Source: an uncultured Lachnospiraceae bacterium
GTDB taxonomy: Bacteria > Bacillota > Clostridia > Lachnospirales > Lachnospiraceae
Direction of reading: 5' to 3'
DNA length: 19,263 nt
Assembly (NCBI GenBank): GCA_910588755.1
Contig: CAJUQZ010000083.1
Coordinates: forward strand, 1 to 19,263
This document shows, in pieces, positions 1-8,084 of this stretch; position 1 is the stretch's first letter; every line of letters begins with the position of its first letter. The notes beneath the pieces were generated by a model that was not told the DNA's origin, ran no database searches, and saw only the letters and a program-made list of their open reading frames with translations. A program made the position numbers and the translations under genes.

Positions 1-9
1 CAGAGTATC

Positions 10-31
10 AAACATAGAAAACTCTATGTTT
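10..31. terminator. Hairpin, possible transcription terminator
   Basis: A perfect 9-bp stem (AAACATAGA with TCTATGTTT) closes a 4-nt AAAC loop and is followed by TTG on the plus strand. The A/T-rich arm ends give a short U-tract in either direction, so it could end transcription of a gene lying left of the window. The stem is AT-rich and the T-run short, so it may be only a structural repeat. Confidence 0.4.
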
Positions 32-317
32 TGACCCCAGCATCATATGATTTAATAATTTTTACAATATTTTGGTTGCAATAAAAACAATTAACCAGAC
101 AACAAGTTATGTTAATAATACATAAAATAATCTATGAAAATATTCTATAATAACAATATTAAGTGATTTTATTCATTGATTTGATATTTTATCATGGATA
201 AGCCAACGAGTTACTATGTATTTTTCAGATTTGCTCATTTATAATTTTATAAACAAAGTATAAATATTTTATAAAAATCAAGTTTATGAACCTATCCTGA
301 CATTTCGAAAGTCCACA

Positions 318-348
318 TTGTAAAATACACATATACTTGCTATATACT
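318..348 (+). promoter_or_regulatory. Possible promoter of the decayed gene
   Basis: TTGTAA (318-323) is followed after 17 bp by TATATA (341-346), with TATACT overlapping at 343-348. A good ribosome binding site, AAAGGAG, lies at about 358-364 before an ATG at 373. In such AT-rich DNA promoter-like hexamers are common by chance. Confidence 0.3.
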
Positions 349-372
349 TGCTATACGAAAGGAGACTCACAA

Positions 373-870
373 ATGCCCAGTCAAACCAGAACAAAAACAG
401 CACCCGACAAACAAAACATGATTCGGATAAAAGACCGCCTCATAAAGACAAGCCAGAGATTGCCTATCAGAACAAAGATATTACAAGCAAGTTTTTAGCC
501 GAGAACTTTCAGGGAAAAACATTTCGTGTATATGGGCTGGCACTACCCGAAATAAAGAGCGTGTTGCCGACCAACATACCAGCAGTGAAGGCGAACGAGA
601 CTGCTGGTTTTTACAGATAAAATCATTGACAGGAAAACGGCAGCCAGAATAAGAAGGGAGATTGAAATGACACAGGTAGCACAGAGCTTTGAGGAGGAAA
701 AACGCCAGGCTCTGGAACAGGCAGCCCAGACATATAATGAGTAGAAACGCCAAATCATAATCAAAATGATTTAAAAGAACTATTCTATCGAGGAGATCAC
801 TTCCCTGGTATCAAATTATTCACAGGAAGATATCGAACTGCTGCGAAAAGAAATTAATGCCGATTCGTGA
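373..870 (+). pseudogene. Decayed Rpn-like / PD-(D/E)XK-type hypothetical gene with internal deletion
   Basis: The remains of one gene are split over two frames. An ATG at 373 sits 8 nt after GGAG. The readable N-terminal part then continues in another frame (about 430-600) with NKDITSKFLAENF and VYGLALPEIKSVLPTNIPAVKANE. Sense coding resumes in the first frame near 600 with VFTDKIIDRKTAARIRREIE and runs to the TGA at 868-870 (ending LLRKEINADS), interrupted by in-frame TAG 742-744 and TAA 772-774. From memory, intact relatives in Lachnospiraceae carry a central nuclease-like segment (ELRLDN...DYES) between these two parts, so several hundred bases appear deleted at about 597-603. Family naming rests on recall; the disruption itself is directly visible. 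Confidence 0.75.
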
Positions 871-1164
871 AACCTGAAGCGTTCATCTACGACAATGATT
901 CATTACCCAATAACAAATCCCTTGCATAGGGTGTCATTACGAATGCCCTATGCAGTTTTATATGCACACGGACACCCATAGAAAATATGTCATCAAACCG
1001 ATAAATCGATTGGCTGACGAGTGTCCGATGCGACAAGTCGTGGAGAAGGCCATTTTCCTGCTCGATTGCACAGCTCCGTTCTCAATATGCAAGACCCTAT
1101 AAAATCATTTTGCGCATGGAACTATGCCGCTAAGGCCGCGCACGGCGCGTGATGTCTGCCTCTC
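871..1164. other. Intergenic stretch without a credible gene
   Basis: This lies between the decayed gene and the 3' end of the radical SAM gene. It contains a strong hairpin (923-954) and one open frame of 46 codons (962-1102, plus strand) with no ribosome binding site. No clear terminator for the long minus-strand gene run is visible downstream of its last stop at 1165: the GC-rich short dyads near 1134-1150 lack a T-run on the minus strand. Confidence 0.55.
923..959 (+). terminator. Hairpin terminator after the decayed gene
   Basis: TGCATAGGG (923-931) pairs perfectly with CCCTATGCA (946-954) around a 14-nt loop, followed by G and TTTT. Placed about 50 bp after the remnant's stop codon, it is best read as the gene's old rho-independent terminator. 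The T-run is short. Confidence 0.5.
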
Positions 1165-2187
1165 CTATTTCTCTGCTTTTTCCAGAAAACAGTTTAGCAG
1201 ATACGCCTTGTAATCCCCGATAAAAAACACCTTTTTAGAGTGCCTGTTTCCGTATTTTTCTACCAGGTCTTTAACCGTTATGGTTTTTGTGGCATTCAAC
1301 GCGTCCGTATCCTCCTCCACAATTTTTCTGACCATTTCTTCCGGCTGGGTATTTTTCAGATTTCCAATTTTCCAGGCGTCAGTCATGTGTGTAAAATTAA
1401 AATACACATCATAGGTATTGGATACAAACAGAACAATTTCCTCCTGATTATGATAGCGCATATGGGAAGTATCCTCCCCGAGCAATTCACAGCATTCCTG
1501 CTCTGTAAGTGCAGTATCATAATTTAAATAATATGGTTTTATCTTTTCCGGAATGTGGTCTTTTTCGATTCGGATATGATACAGGCTGCGGTTCTCGCCC
1601 TCACAGCTTCCACAGTGTACAAAAAACTCAAAGCTCCCACCAAACAAGGCGCATTTTTCCTTTAACTGCAAATTATCTGCCAAATCCAATAACTGGGGAA
1701 TCTGCTCTTTATTTTCCTCGTTGATAAACACCTGCCATCTCGGTGCGATCTGGTTGGTAATGAGTATATCCGTCGCCCTTAACAACTCATGGAATGCCCC
1801 TCTACGCCCTATATATCGGTCTGTCATATCCTCCATTCCAAAATATGTAAGCTGAACCTTTTTCACACCGACTTCTTTCAGGAAAAATACATACTCCGGA
1901 TCTCGTACCAGACGCCAAAAGCTTGCCAGTTCAAAACGCTCTGGTTTTGAATTGACACAGAGCTGGTTATCCCTGTTCCAACGCTCTCTGTAATCACTGC
2001 AAAAATCCGGTTCTCGCAGCCAGCTATAGAAAGTAATTTTTTCAAAAAATGGTTTAAAATAATCAACGATCCAGCGATCCGCCTCCTGACCCATCTGCCT
2101 GTTTGGCATATGGCCAATCCAACAATGCCTACATCTGTTAGGACAACCATACAGATCCGCCATAAGCACTAACGATTTTTGAACCAT
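1165..2187 (-). CDS. Radical SAM protein, family unknown
   Basis: A 340-residue protein with the radical SAM 4Fe-4S motif CxxxCxxC near the N terminus (C15, C19, C22 in GCPNRCRHCW), which would bind S-adenosylmethionine and form a 5'-deoxyadenosyl radical. The start at 2187 is chosen because AGGGAGGGAACAGGGTT precedes the ATG; the next Met is residue 9. I see no SPASM cluster; a CGSC pair lies mid-protein. The first 50 bases overlap, in another frame, the end of the DUF4832 gene. Its DNA is clearly more AT-rich than the genes upstream in the run, suggesting separate origin. No RiPP precursor is visible nearby, so the substrate is unknown. It may be cotranscribed with the pel run only by position. 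Confidence 0.8.
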   Translation of the reverse strand: MVQKSLVLMADLYGCPNRCRHCWIGHMPNRQMGQEADRWIVDYFKPFFEKITFYSWLREPDFCSDYRERWNRDNQLCVNSKPERFELASFWRLVRDPEYVFFLKEVGVKKVQLTYFGMEDMTDRYIGRRGAFHELLRATDILITNQIAPRWQVFINEENKEQIPQLLDLADNLQLKEKCALFGGSFEFFVHCGSCEGENRSLYHIRIEKDHIPEKIKPYYLNYDTALTEQECCELLGEDTSHMRYHNQEEIVLFVSNTYDVYFNFTHMTDAWKIGNLKNTQPEEMVRKIVEEDTDALNATKTITVKDLVEKYGNRHSKKVFFIGDYKAYLLNCFLEKAEK

Positions 2188-3586
2188 AACCCTGTTCCCT
2201 CCCTTTTTCCTCCGCAAGGGGCCGCGCGCGAAAGATCCCCTTCGTCCGCTCCAGCACAGCGACCGCGTTGATCCCGTCACGATACAGGCTGCCCTCATGT
2301 GCCAGCTCCACACAGTCCTTCCCGTCTTCCACGTCCTCTGACCTTGCGATTTTTAACCCGATCTCCAGCGTGTCCTTGCCCTGCACAAAGTCCATTGGAA
2401 GTTTTATGCGCACCTCCGCCTCGGCAGTCCCCCCGTTCGCGGCATCATAGAGCGCAGGCATCTGTATCTTCTGATAAATGCACTCACCGCCGGCACTGAC
2501 TGCCAAAAACACCTGATACGGTTCAGGCAGCGGCGCATAACCTGTATTGCACAGTTTCAGCCGAATTTTTATACCAGTCATGTACAATTCTCCCGGAAAA
2601 TGCAGCTGCCGCATACCAAGCTCCGTAACAAACAGCCTGTATCCCAGATGGTTTTCGAGATAGCGCTTTGCATTGTGCTCCCCGAGCATGGCCGTATCCC
2701 AGTAGGCAATCACTTCCTTATTATATTTCAGGTTCAGGTATCCCGTATGCATCATGGCAAACTCCCTGTCCGCGTTTTCGGGCAGACTAAACGCTCCAAG
2801 CATGGGCATCTCGCCGCCATTTACCCGCCGTGTGAGATGCTCCCGCATCCAGACAAGCTCATCCTCCCGCTCCATTCCCGGCGCGTCATAGGTTCCCATA
2901 TCACTGTCTGTGGACAGCAGCGCATCATTGTGGATTCCCAGCCTGCCAGACAGGATTCCGGCCTCTGCAGCCTCGCGTATAAACCGCGGGCGGCGCACGT
3001 CCACCTGAATCTGCGGCGACAGGGCGGCCTCCCACTGCCCTAAGATATAGAGCCTGCTCTCTCTTTGCTGCTCATCTGTTCCCTCCAGATACCGGCTGGA
3101 ATGCCATTCCCCGTAGCTTCCAAGCATTCCGGCCTGCACCACGAGTATCTGGTCTGCATAGCAGTTCAAAACTTCTGCCATCTGTTCAATGTGCCTGCCC
3201 ATCCGGCCGATCCGGTCTGGCTCTGCGGCTTCTTTCTGAAAACCATATGCCGCCCGAAACACGACCGACACATGCTCGCGCGCTGCCACATCAAGAGCCT
3301 CCCGCAGCTCGTCTAACTTTTCCTGTGGCAGATCTCCCGAGGAAAAAGCCTCTATGTCAAACGCAAGCAAAATCACCCGCACCTCGTCTGCAGCGTCCGG
3401 AATCTTGTCCGCGCGCCTGCTGTCAATCTGAATATAAAAGCCCCTGTCCGGGTTATCCAGTATCCGGTCTGTCTCCTGAAAATACCACACTGTCTCCCGC
3501 GACAGCACGGCATACAGAGCCACAGCCGCGGCCGCACCGCACAAAAGCAATACCCAAACTGCCCGCGACGCCTTTTTCCTACTCAA
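2138..3586 (-). CDS. DUF4874/DUF4832 protein, membrane-anchored, probably glycan-related
   Basis: About 482 residues. An N-terminal hydrophobic segment (about residues 7-29) follows a basic start, so the rest is probably outside the membrane. The DUF4874-type part opens with NPDRGFY and contains VVQAGMLGSYGEWH. The DUF4832-type part contains GTYDAPGMEREDELVWM, HTGYLNLKYN and a beta-rich tail. These domains are thought to have glycoside-hydrolase-like folds; no activity is assigned here. The start is most likely TTG at 3586: AGGGG lies 6 nt upstream and the codon overlaps the stop of the DUF4956 gene (3579). A further in-frame TTG lies at 3607. The last 15-20 residues look unlike the domain and overlap the radical SAM gene, so the natural 3' end may have been altered. 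Confidence 0.8.
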   Translation of the reverse strand: MSRKKASRAVWVLLLCGAAAAVALYAVLSRETVWYFQETDRILDNPDRGFYIQIDSRRADKIPDAADEVRVILLAFDIEAFSSGDLPQEKLDELREALDVAAREHVSVVFRAAYGFQKEAAEPDRIGRMGRHIEQMAEVLNCYADQILVVQAGMLGSYGEWHSSRYLEGTDEQQRESRLYILGQWEAALSPQIQVDVRRPRFIREAAEAGILSGRLGIHNDALLSTDSDMGTYDAPGMEREDELVWMREHLTRRVNGGEMPMLGAFSLPENADREFAMMHTGYLNLKYNKEVIAYWDTAMLGEHNAKRYLENHLGYRLFVTELGMRQLHFPGELYMTGIKIRLKLCNTGYAPLPEPYQVFLAVSAGGECIYQKIQMPALYDAANGGTAEAEVRIKLPMDFVQGKDTLEIGLKIARSEDVEDGKDCVELAHEGSLYRDGINAVAVLERTKGIFRARPLAEEKGREQGYGSKIVSAYGGSVWLS

Positions 3587-4244
3587 AATAGTCCCCTGTA
3601 AACTCAACCAGGACGGCGCTCGTCACCCCGTCTATATCCGACATTCTTGTTACAAATGAAGTGTCCTCCCCGGACAGCCGCACTTCATAGGTCAGCTCTG
3701 TGAGCCCCTTCATCGCCGTCTTGTTTTTCAGAACCTTTTTAAGCGGTTCAATCTCTCTCCTGACCGCCTCAGATGCCGCGTCATTGTACTTTACAATCAG
3801 CAGGTACTGGTGCTTTTTGTTCCTGATCTTTACCAGCAGGATATAGATTGCCGCGATGAAGACCGTTCCCAATACAGAGATCAGGTACAGACCCGCCCCG
3901 CAGGTCACGCCGACTGCGACCGTCCAGAACAGGAATCCGACATCGAGCGGGTCCTTGACCGCCGTGCGGTATCTCACAATTGACAGCGCGCCGACCATAC
4001 CGAGAGAGAGCACCACGTTGGAGCTGATGACAATGACCATAAAGCATGTGACCATGCTTGTCATCACCAACAGGATATTAAAATTATTGTTGTAGATCAC
4101 GCCTTTATAAAAGCTACGGTAAACGGCATACACGATCATGCCGCACAAAAAAGCCCCCAGCATGGATAACAGAAATCCATTGACCGTCAGGTTCCCCGTC
4201 TCCTCGAGAAATCCCTTTTTAAAAATATCAGAAAATGTTGTCAT
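3579..4244 (-). CDS. DUF4956 family membrane protein
   Basis: A 221-residue protein with about four membrane helices (near residues 22-42, 55-80, 82-92 and 104-138) and a cytoplasmic C-terminal domain of about 80 residues. The family signature is plain: LGMVGALSIVRYRTAVKDPL at about residues 81-100. The ATG at 4244 overlaps the TGA of the VTC gene as ATGA, which indicates translational coupling. An in-frame upstream ATG (4301) lies inside the VTC gene and lacks such support. DUF4956 genes are repeatedly found beside VTC-domain and CotH genes in Clostridia (established neighbourhood, recalled). The function is unknown; a transport or anchoring partner for the VTC protein is an inference. Confidence 0.87.
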   Translation of the reverse strand: MTTFSDIFKKGFLEETGNLTVNGFLLSMLGAFLCGMIVYAVYRSFYKGVIYNNNFNILLVMTSMVTCFMVIVISSNVVLSLGMVGALSIVRYRTAVKDPLDVGFLFWTVAVGVTCGAGLYLISVLGTVFIAAIYILLVKIRNKKHQYLLIVKYNDAASEAVRREIEPLKKVLKNKTAMKGLTELTYEVRLSGEDTSFVTRMSDIDGVTSAVLVEFTGDYFE

Positions 4245-4951
4245 CGCGATAAAATCCTCCTCTTCTCCTCCCTGCACATCACATACTTTGAAATCGCACA
4301 TTTGTTTGCCATCGCTGTCTTTAATATCTGAAAGATCATGTCCGGCAGATAGTCGTCAAACTTGACCTCCAACACCATAATCCCCGGTTCAAGCACCTTC
4401 CTCACTTCATAATACGGCGAAAACATGTCGTAGTCCCCCACGGATGCCGAGATCTCCTTGTCAAACGTGATCCGCACATTTCCCTGCGCCAGGACATACG
4501 CCTCCCGCAGATACTCCACGGCCACGACCGGCTTAAGCAGCCTGGCATGATGCAGCGCGTACACCTCGCGCCCCACAATATCGGAATGCGCAAGAAGGAC
4601 GTCATAGTCCCCTGCCAGCATCGCATCGTACTCGCTGCGGCTGACCGCCATGCTGTCCTTTGATATGTACTCGCCATATTTGCGCTTGCACTCGAGATTG
4701 ATCCGGATGTCCTCCCGGTTGTAGCAGCGCAGCCTGTATTTCTTGCGGAAACAGATGCCCGCCTGCTTCTCGTTCATCGCCGAATGGTACACGTCGTCAA
4801 AGTACAGACTGCTGATCAGATACCCGTCCTCCGCCTTCATGTTGGGGTCCGCGCCCGCCACCGTGCGCAGCCTGCTGCGCACGGTATGGTACACACTGTC
4901 ATTGATATAATATTTAATCTCATGCCGCAGTCTGTGTCCCAGATATTGCAT
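4241..4951 (-). CDS. VTC-domain protein (polyphosphate polymerase-like tunnel fold)
   Basis: A 236-residue protein matching the VTC/TTM tunnel fold across its whole length. Charged tunnel residues are in the expected order: HEIKY (E11, K13), YLISSLYFD (44-52), RKKYRLRCY (69-77), LECKRK (86-91), VEYLREAY (145-152), RITFDK (160-165), LEVKFD (E195, K197) and SKY (222). In yeast Vtc4 this domain makes polyphosphate from ATP; bacterial stand-alone versions beside CotH and DUF4956 genes are not well characterised. The ribosome binding site GGGAGG lies in the last two codons of the cotH-like gene and the ATG is 2 nt after its stop. The substrate could be polyphosphate or another phosphorylated polymer. 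Confidence 0.87.
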   Translation of the reverse strand: MQYLGHRLRHEIKYYINDSVYHTVRSRLRTVAGADPNMKAEDGYLISSLYFDDVYHSAMNEKQAGICFRKKYRLRCYNREDIRINLECKRKYGEYISKDSMAVSRSEYDAMLAGDYDVLLAHSDIVGREVYALHHARLLKPVVAVEYLREAYVLAQGNVRITFDKEISASVGDYDMFSPYYEVRKVLEPGIMVLEVKFDDYLPDMIFQILKTAMANKCAISKYVMCREEKRRILSR

Positions 4952-4953
4952 AA

Positions 4954-6690
4954 TTACCTCCCAATCTCAAATTCCAGCAGGCCAAACACAAACAAACCGT
5001 CGCCGTCTACATGCTCCAGGCTAAGCTGTTCGTTCCCCTGGCTGTCCACCGCCGTCACCTTCAGATAATACATGCCTTCCGGCAGGCTTGTCTCTGAAAT
5101 ATACTCTGTCTGCTCGATACCTGCCTGTTCAAAGACCAGGTTCTGCATATGCGGGTCCTCATAGACGCGGACAGTATAGGTGATTGGCCGCCCCTGGTAG
5201 GAGTACGACGCGTCCCACGTGAACCGAACCGTGCCGTCCAAACGCCGCTCCGGCATCGATACAAACATCGGCGCCGGATACTCCAGCGCATTGCAAAATG
5301 CCTCATAATTGCTCAGGATTCCGTCATACATACCGTCTATGTAAGGAATCAGCTCAGCAGGGGACATGTCCAGCAGACCGATATCCGGCTCCAGCGGCAT
5401 GGTCTTTTCCAACACCGGCTTGTACGAGCCAATCAGTCCGTTCACGCGCTCTTGGGTGATCACAGTATCGAGCAGCTCCTGCATTTTGGCATCCAGCTTA
5501 TCGATGCTTCCCTCCAGGCGGAAATACCGCCGGTGCAGTATGCCCGTATTAAGTGTCTGTATGCCTCTTAACGAATCCGGCTGGCTGTACGTGGATCTGT
5601 ATTCCCCAAAGCGCAGCGCGCCGTCGAAATCCCAGGGGATAAAATACCACGAGAGAGCATTTGCAGGACTGTATATGATATAGTTGTGGTTGATGATGTC
5701 CTCATTTCCCATCAGTAAATTAAAGGCAAGCCATGTCAGATAATTGTCCTCATCAAAATAAGTCCCGAAAATCTCCCCGAAATCCCTTGTCGTATCGTTG
5801 ACAGCCCCAAGCATCTCCAGAAGCTTTTTGTGGTCTGTGCCCTCGCGGATTGCAAGCACCGTCTCAAATTCCTCCTCAGAGTACGCCGGATCGTCCACGT
5901 TTTTGAGCGCGTCATTCGGGGCGAAGCTGAAATCACTCGCCTTGTACATGGCTGCGTTGCTGCTAAGCCCCCTCGTCTCCAGATAGGTCTTGTTGGGCTG
6001 CTCGATCTCCGTGTACAGGCCATAATAGACAAACGCCTGCTCCTCCTCAGGCAGCGACGCGTCCCGAATCCACAGCCGCATATAATACGTCCTGTAACTT
6101 GCAATATCATCAATCTGCGCCAGCAGGTCTGTCTGCAGCTTCGTCGAAATCTTGGATACATCTCCCGCATGCTTGTTGATATTCAGGTTCCTCTGCCCGA
6201 AAAATGTGCCCGCCTCCTCCTCGAGCTTTACCTTATAGCTCTTGTAGGCCGCCCCTCTCGACGAATTTCCGCGCACGCGGATTGTCGCATTTTTATGGTC
6301 CAGGTCCAGCAGTGGATCGGGCTTTTGCCCCTCCGGCAGGATCTGTATATTGCAGTTTAAGATTGGATTGTAACTGTGGTCCCTCGCTGAATGAAGGGCA
6401 AACGCCGAGAGGTCGATCATTTCCCCCGCCTCATTTTTAGTCGGAAACACGCTGATATACACGTCGTAAATGTTGCTGTCCTGCTCGTAGATTCCCTTAT
6501 CCTCGTGCAGCCCAATGCCGTTTGCCGCGCTCGCGTTGATATCCCAGCTCTCCAGGGAGCTTGTCTTTCCAGTGTTTCCAGCCTCTTCTATGGGAATCCT
6601 CGAATCCATATACAAGAACCCAAACAGGGCGGCCGCAGCCGCTGTCACCAGGGCAAGCCCCAGCTTTTCATTCATTTTCATTCGCTTCAT
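4954..6690 (-). CDS. CotH kinase-like protein with C-terminal fibronectin-III-like domain
   Basis: A 578-residue protein with an N-terminal membrane anchor or uncleaved signal (about residues 9-27), so probably extracytoplasmic. The CotH core runs from about residue 75 to 465: RGNSSR at 140-145, YGLYTEIEQPNKTYL, the catalytic-loop-like GNEDIINHNY at 328-337 and the metal-binding WDFDG at 353-357. Residues about 474-565 form a beta-rich Fn3-like module (RFTWDASY, TYTVRVYED, YYLKVTAVD). CotH of Bacillus is an atypical kinase that phosphorylates spore-coat proteins. Here the gene is 14 nt after pelG with GGAGGATGATTT before the ATG, so a role in modifying a Pel-associated protein or the polymer is inferred, not shown. 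Confidence 0.88.
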   Translation of the reverse strand: MKRMKMNEKLGLALVTAAAAALFGFLYMDSRIPIEEAGNTGKTSSLESWDINASAANGIGLHEDKGIYEQDSNIYDVYISVFPTKNEAGEMIDLSAFALHSARDHSYNPILNCNIQILPEGQKPDPLLDLDHKNATIRVRGNSSRGAAYKSYKVKLEEEAGTFFGQRNLNINKHAGDVSKISTKLQTDLLAQIDDIASYRTYYMRLWIRDASLPEEEQAFVYYGLYTEIEQPNKTYLETRGLSSNAAMYKASDFSFAPNDALKNVDDPAYSEEEFETVLAIREGTDHKKLLEMLGAVNDTTRDFGEIFGTYFDEDNYLTWLAFNLLMGNEDIINHNYIIYSPANALSWYFIPWDFDGALRFGEYRSTYSQPDSLRGIQTLNTGILHRRYFRLEGSIDKLDAKMQELLDTVITQERVNGLIGSYKPVLEKTMPLEPDIGLLDMSPAELIPYIDGMYDGILSNYEAFCNALEYPAPMFVSMPERRLDGTVRFTWDASYSYQGRPITYTVRVYEDPHMQNLVFEQAGIEQTEYISETSLPEGMYYLKVTAVDSQGNEQLSLEHVDGDGLFVFGLLEFEIGR

Positions 6691-6704
6691 AAATCATCCT
6701 CCGC

Positions 6705-8084
6705 TCACCTGCACATCAGAAAGGCGTTGAGATGTTCCAGCCGATACCGGAGCCTCCCAAACGATACGATCCAGCCGCACAGCCCGCCCGCAAGCAGCGC
6801 CAGCGTGTAAAAAGGCTTTCCGAGAAACACAGCCGCCACCGCGACCGCCGCCGTAACCAATAGAAACACGCACGGTCCCGCGCATGCCCCGGCATGATCC
6901 TCAAAATAATACAAAAATACGACCGTAAAATACATGCAAAACACTGTATACAGGCCCATGCTCAGCACCATAAACATATTCAGCACCTGCACACTGATGT
7001 TCAGGTACGGGAAAAACACATTGGCAAGACAGATCAGGACGACTGTGATAATCAGCTGCACCTCATACACAAAAAAGAGCTGATACCGAAGAACATTGCC
7101 CATACTCTCCCGCTCCTTCTCAATCAGGTCATAAGACCCGTTGTTCAGCGCCGAAAGATAAGCAACATACTTGTCAAAAAACGCTGTCTCCACCCGCACG
7201 ACAAAGATCACCAGCGAGGACATGTTGGCAATAATCGCAAGAAACATCGCAAGATCATATGAGGGCGCTGTCCAGAAAATACTGACGCACTCTCTCATAT
7301 CCGAAAAAAACCAGTAAATCACTGTGGCGACGTAAAATCCCAGCATATAGCAGCCACCGCTGGCCAGAAGCTTCGGATATCTGACAAAATACCGCAGAAA
7401 TACAAAATAGCTTCCCTCCGGCTCGCCAAATGCCCTGACACACCAGAACGCAAGCAGAAGCACCAGCAGAAAATAGCCGCCCGCCAGTGCCAGATAGGCC
7501 GCGGCGACAACGTGCAACTCCATCACATACACCGCAAACACATAGAGGCCCGCCGCAAACAGCATCCCCAGAAAATAGCTAAACGTCACTTCCTTGTACT
7601 GCTTGAGCGCAGAGACATAAGTCATCAGATTATAGGCATCTGTCACCAGCACGCCCAGACAATAATAGACCGCCAGGAAAGAAACAGGCACCCCGCTGCG
7701 CACATGCATGGCAACACACAGCGCCAGCATGATTGCACCCGATATCCCGCTCCCCACTGTCAGCACGCCAAAGACAGACGCGCAGATCGCCTTCTCATCG
7801 CGCATAAACACACAGTCCGAAATATATCTGGACAGCACAGTTGAAAAGAGCGCACAGATCAGTATGCTGACCAGAAAGACATATGTAAAGGAAGAGATAA
7901 AAAAGCGGTTCTCCAGCTCTGTAATATCTGCCCGGTCCATAACGATTTTCAGGAAAATAAGCATCACGGCGACAAGGACCGACGGCCCCACCGCAGTCAT
8001 AGTCGCGTACAGACTCCCCCATATATTGGAAGCCAATGTCTTTCTGCCATAGATTTTACGAAGTTCAAACCCTATCCCTGCCAT
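6705..8084 (-). CDS. pelG: PelG, exopolysaccharide Pel transporter (flippase-like)
   Basis: A 459-residue polytopic protein with about 12 membrane helices. The start MAGIGFELRK is characteristic of PelG, a member of the MOP/PST-like flippase superfamily that forms the inner-membrane complex with PelD and PelE and is proposed to carry the polymer across the membrane. The ATG overlaps the last 13 bases of pelF, with GGGAGGTGG upstream. Length and the pelF-pelG order match other Pel clusters. Confidence 0.92.
   Translation of the reverse strand: MAGIGFELRKIYGRKTLASNIWGSLYATMTAVGPSVLVAVMLIFLKIVMDRADITELENRFFISSFTYVFLVSILICALFSTVLSRYISDCVFMRDEKAICASVFGVLTVGSGISGAIMLALCVAMHVRSGVPVSFLAVYYCLGVLVTDAYNLMTYVSALKQYKEVTFSYFLGMLFAAGLYVFAVYVMELHVVAAAYLALAGGYFLLVLLLAFWCVRAFGEPEGSYFVFLRYFVRYPKLLASGGCYMLGFYVATVIYWFFSDMRECVSIFWTAPSYDLAMFLAIIANMSSLVIFVVRVETAFFDKYVAYLSALNNGSYDLIEKERESMGNVLRYQLFFVYEVQLIITVVLICLANVFFPYLNISVQVLNMFMVLSMGLYTVFCMYFTVVFLYYFEDHAGACAGPCVFLLVTAAVAVAAVFLGKPFYTLALLAGGLCGWIVSFGRLRYRLEHLNAFLMCR

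Larger units (their letters stand above)
1..372. other. AT-rich intergenic stretch at the left edge
   Basis: No coding region is visible in this very AT-rich stretch. It holds a hairpin at 10-31, an 11-bp sequence (TATACTTGCTA) repeated twice in tandem at 332-353, and a possible promoter just before the decayed gene that follows. Its base composition is far more AT-rich than the GC-richer minus-strand gene run to the right, which fits a decaying spacer or accessory DNA. Confidence 0.6.

Noticed and set aside
962..1102. A 46-codon plus-strand open frame starting MHTDTHRKYV
   Set aside because: No ribosome binding site precedes it, the product matches nothing I know, and open frames of this length are expected by chance.
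1134..1150. GC-rich dyads after the last minus-strand gene as operon terminator
   Set aside because: Stems of only 4-5 bp and no T-run on the minus strand.
1165..2187. Radical SAM gene as part of a RiPP cluster
   Set aside because: No precursor peptide, SPASM domain or peptidase/exporter gene is visible nearby.
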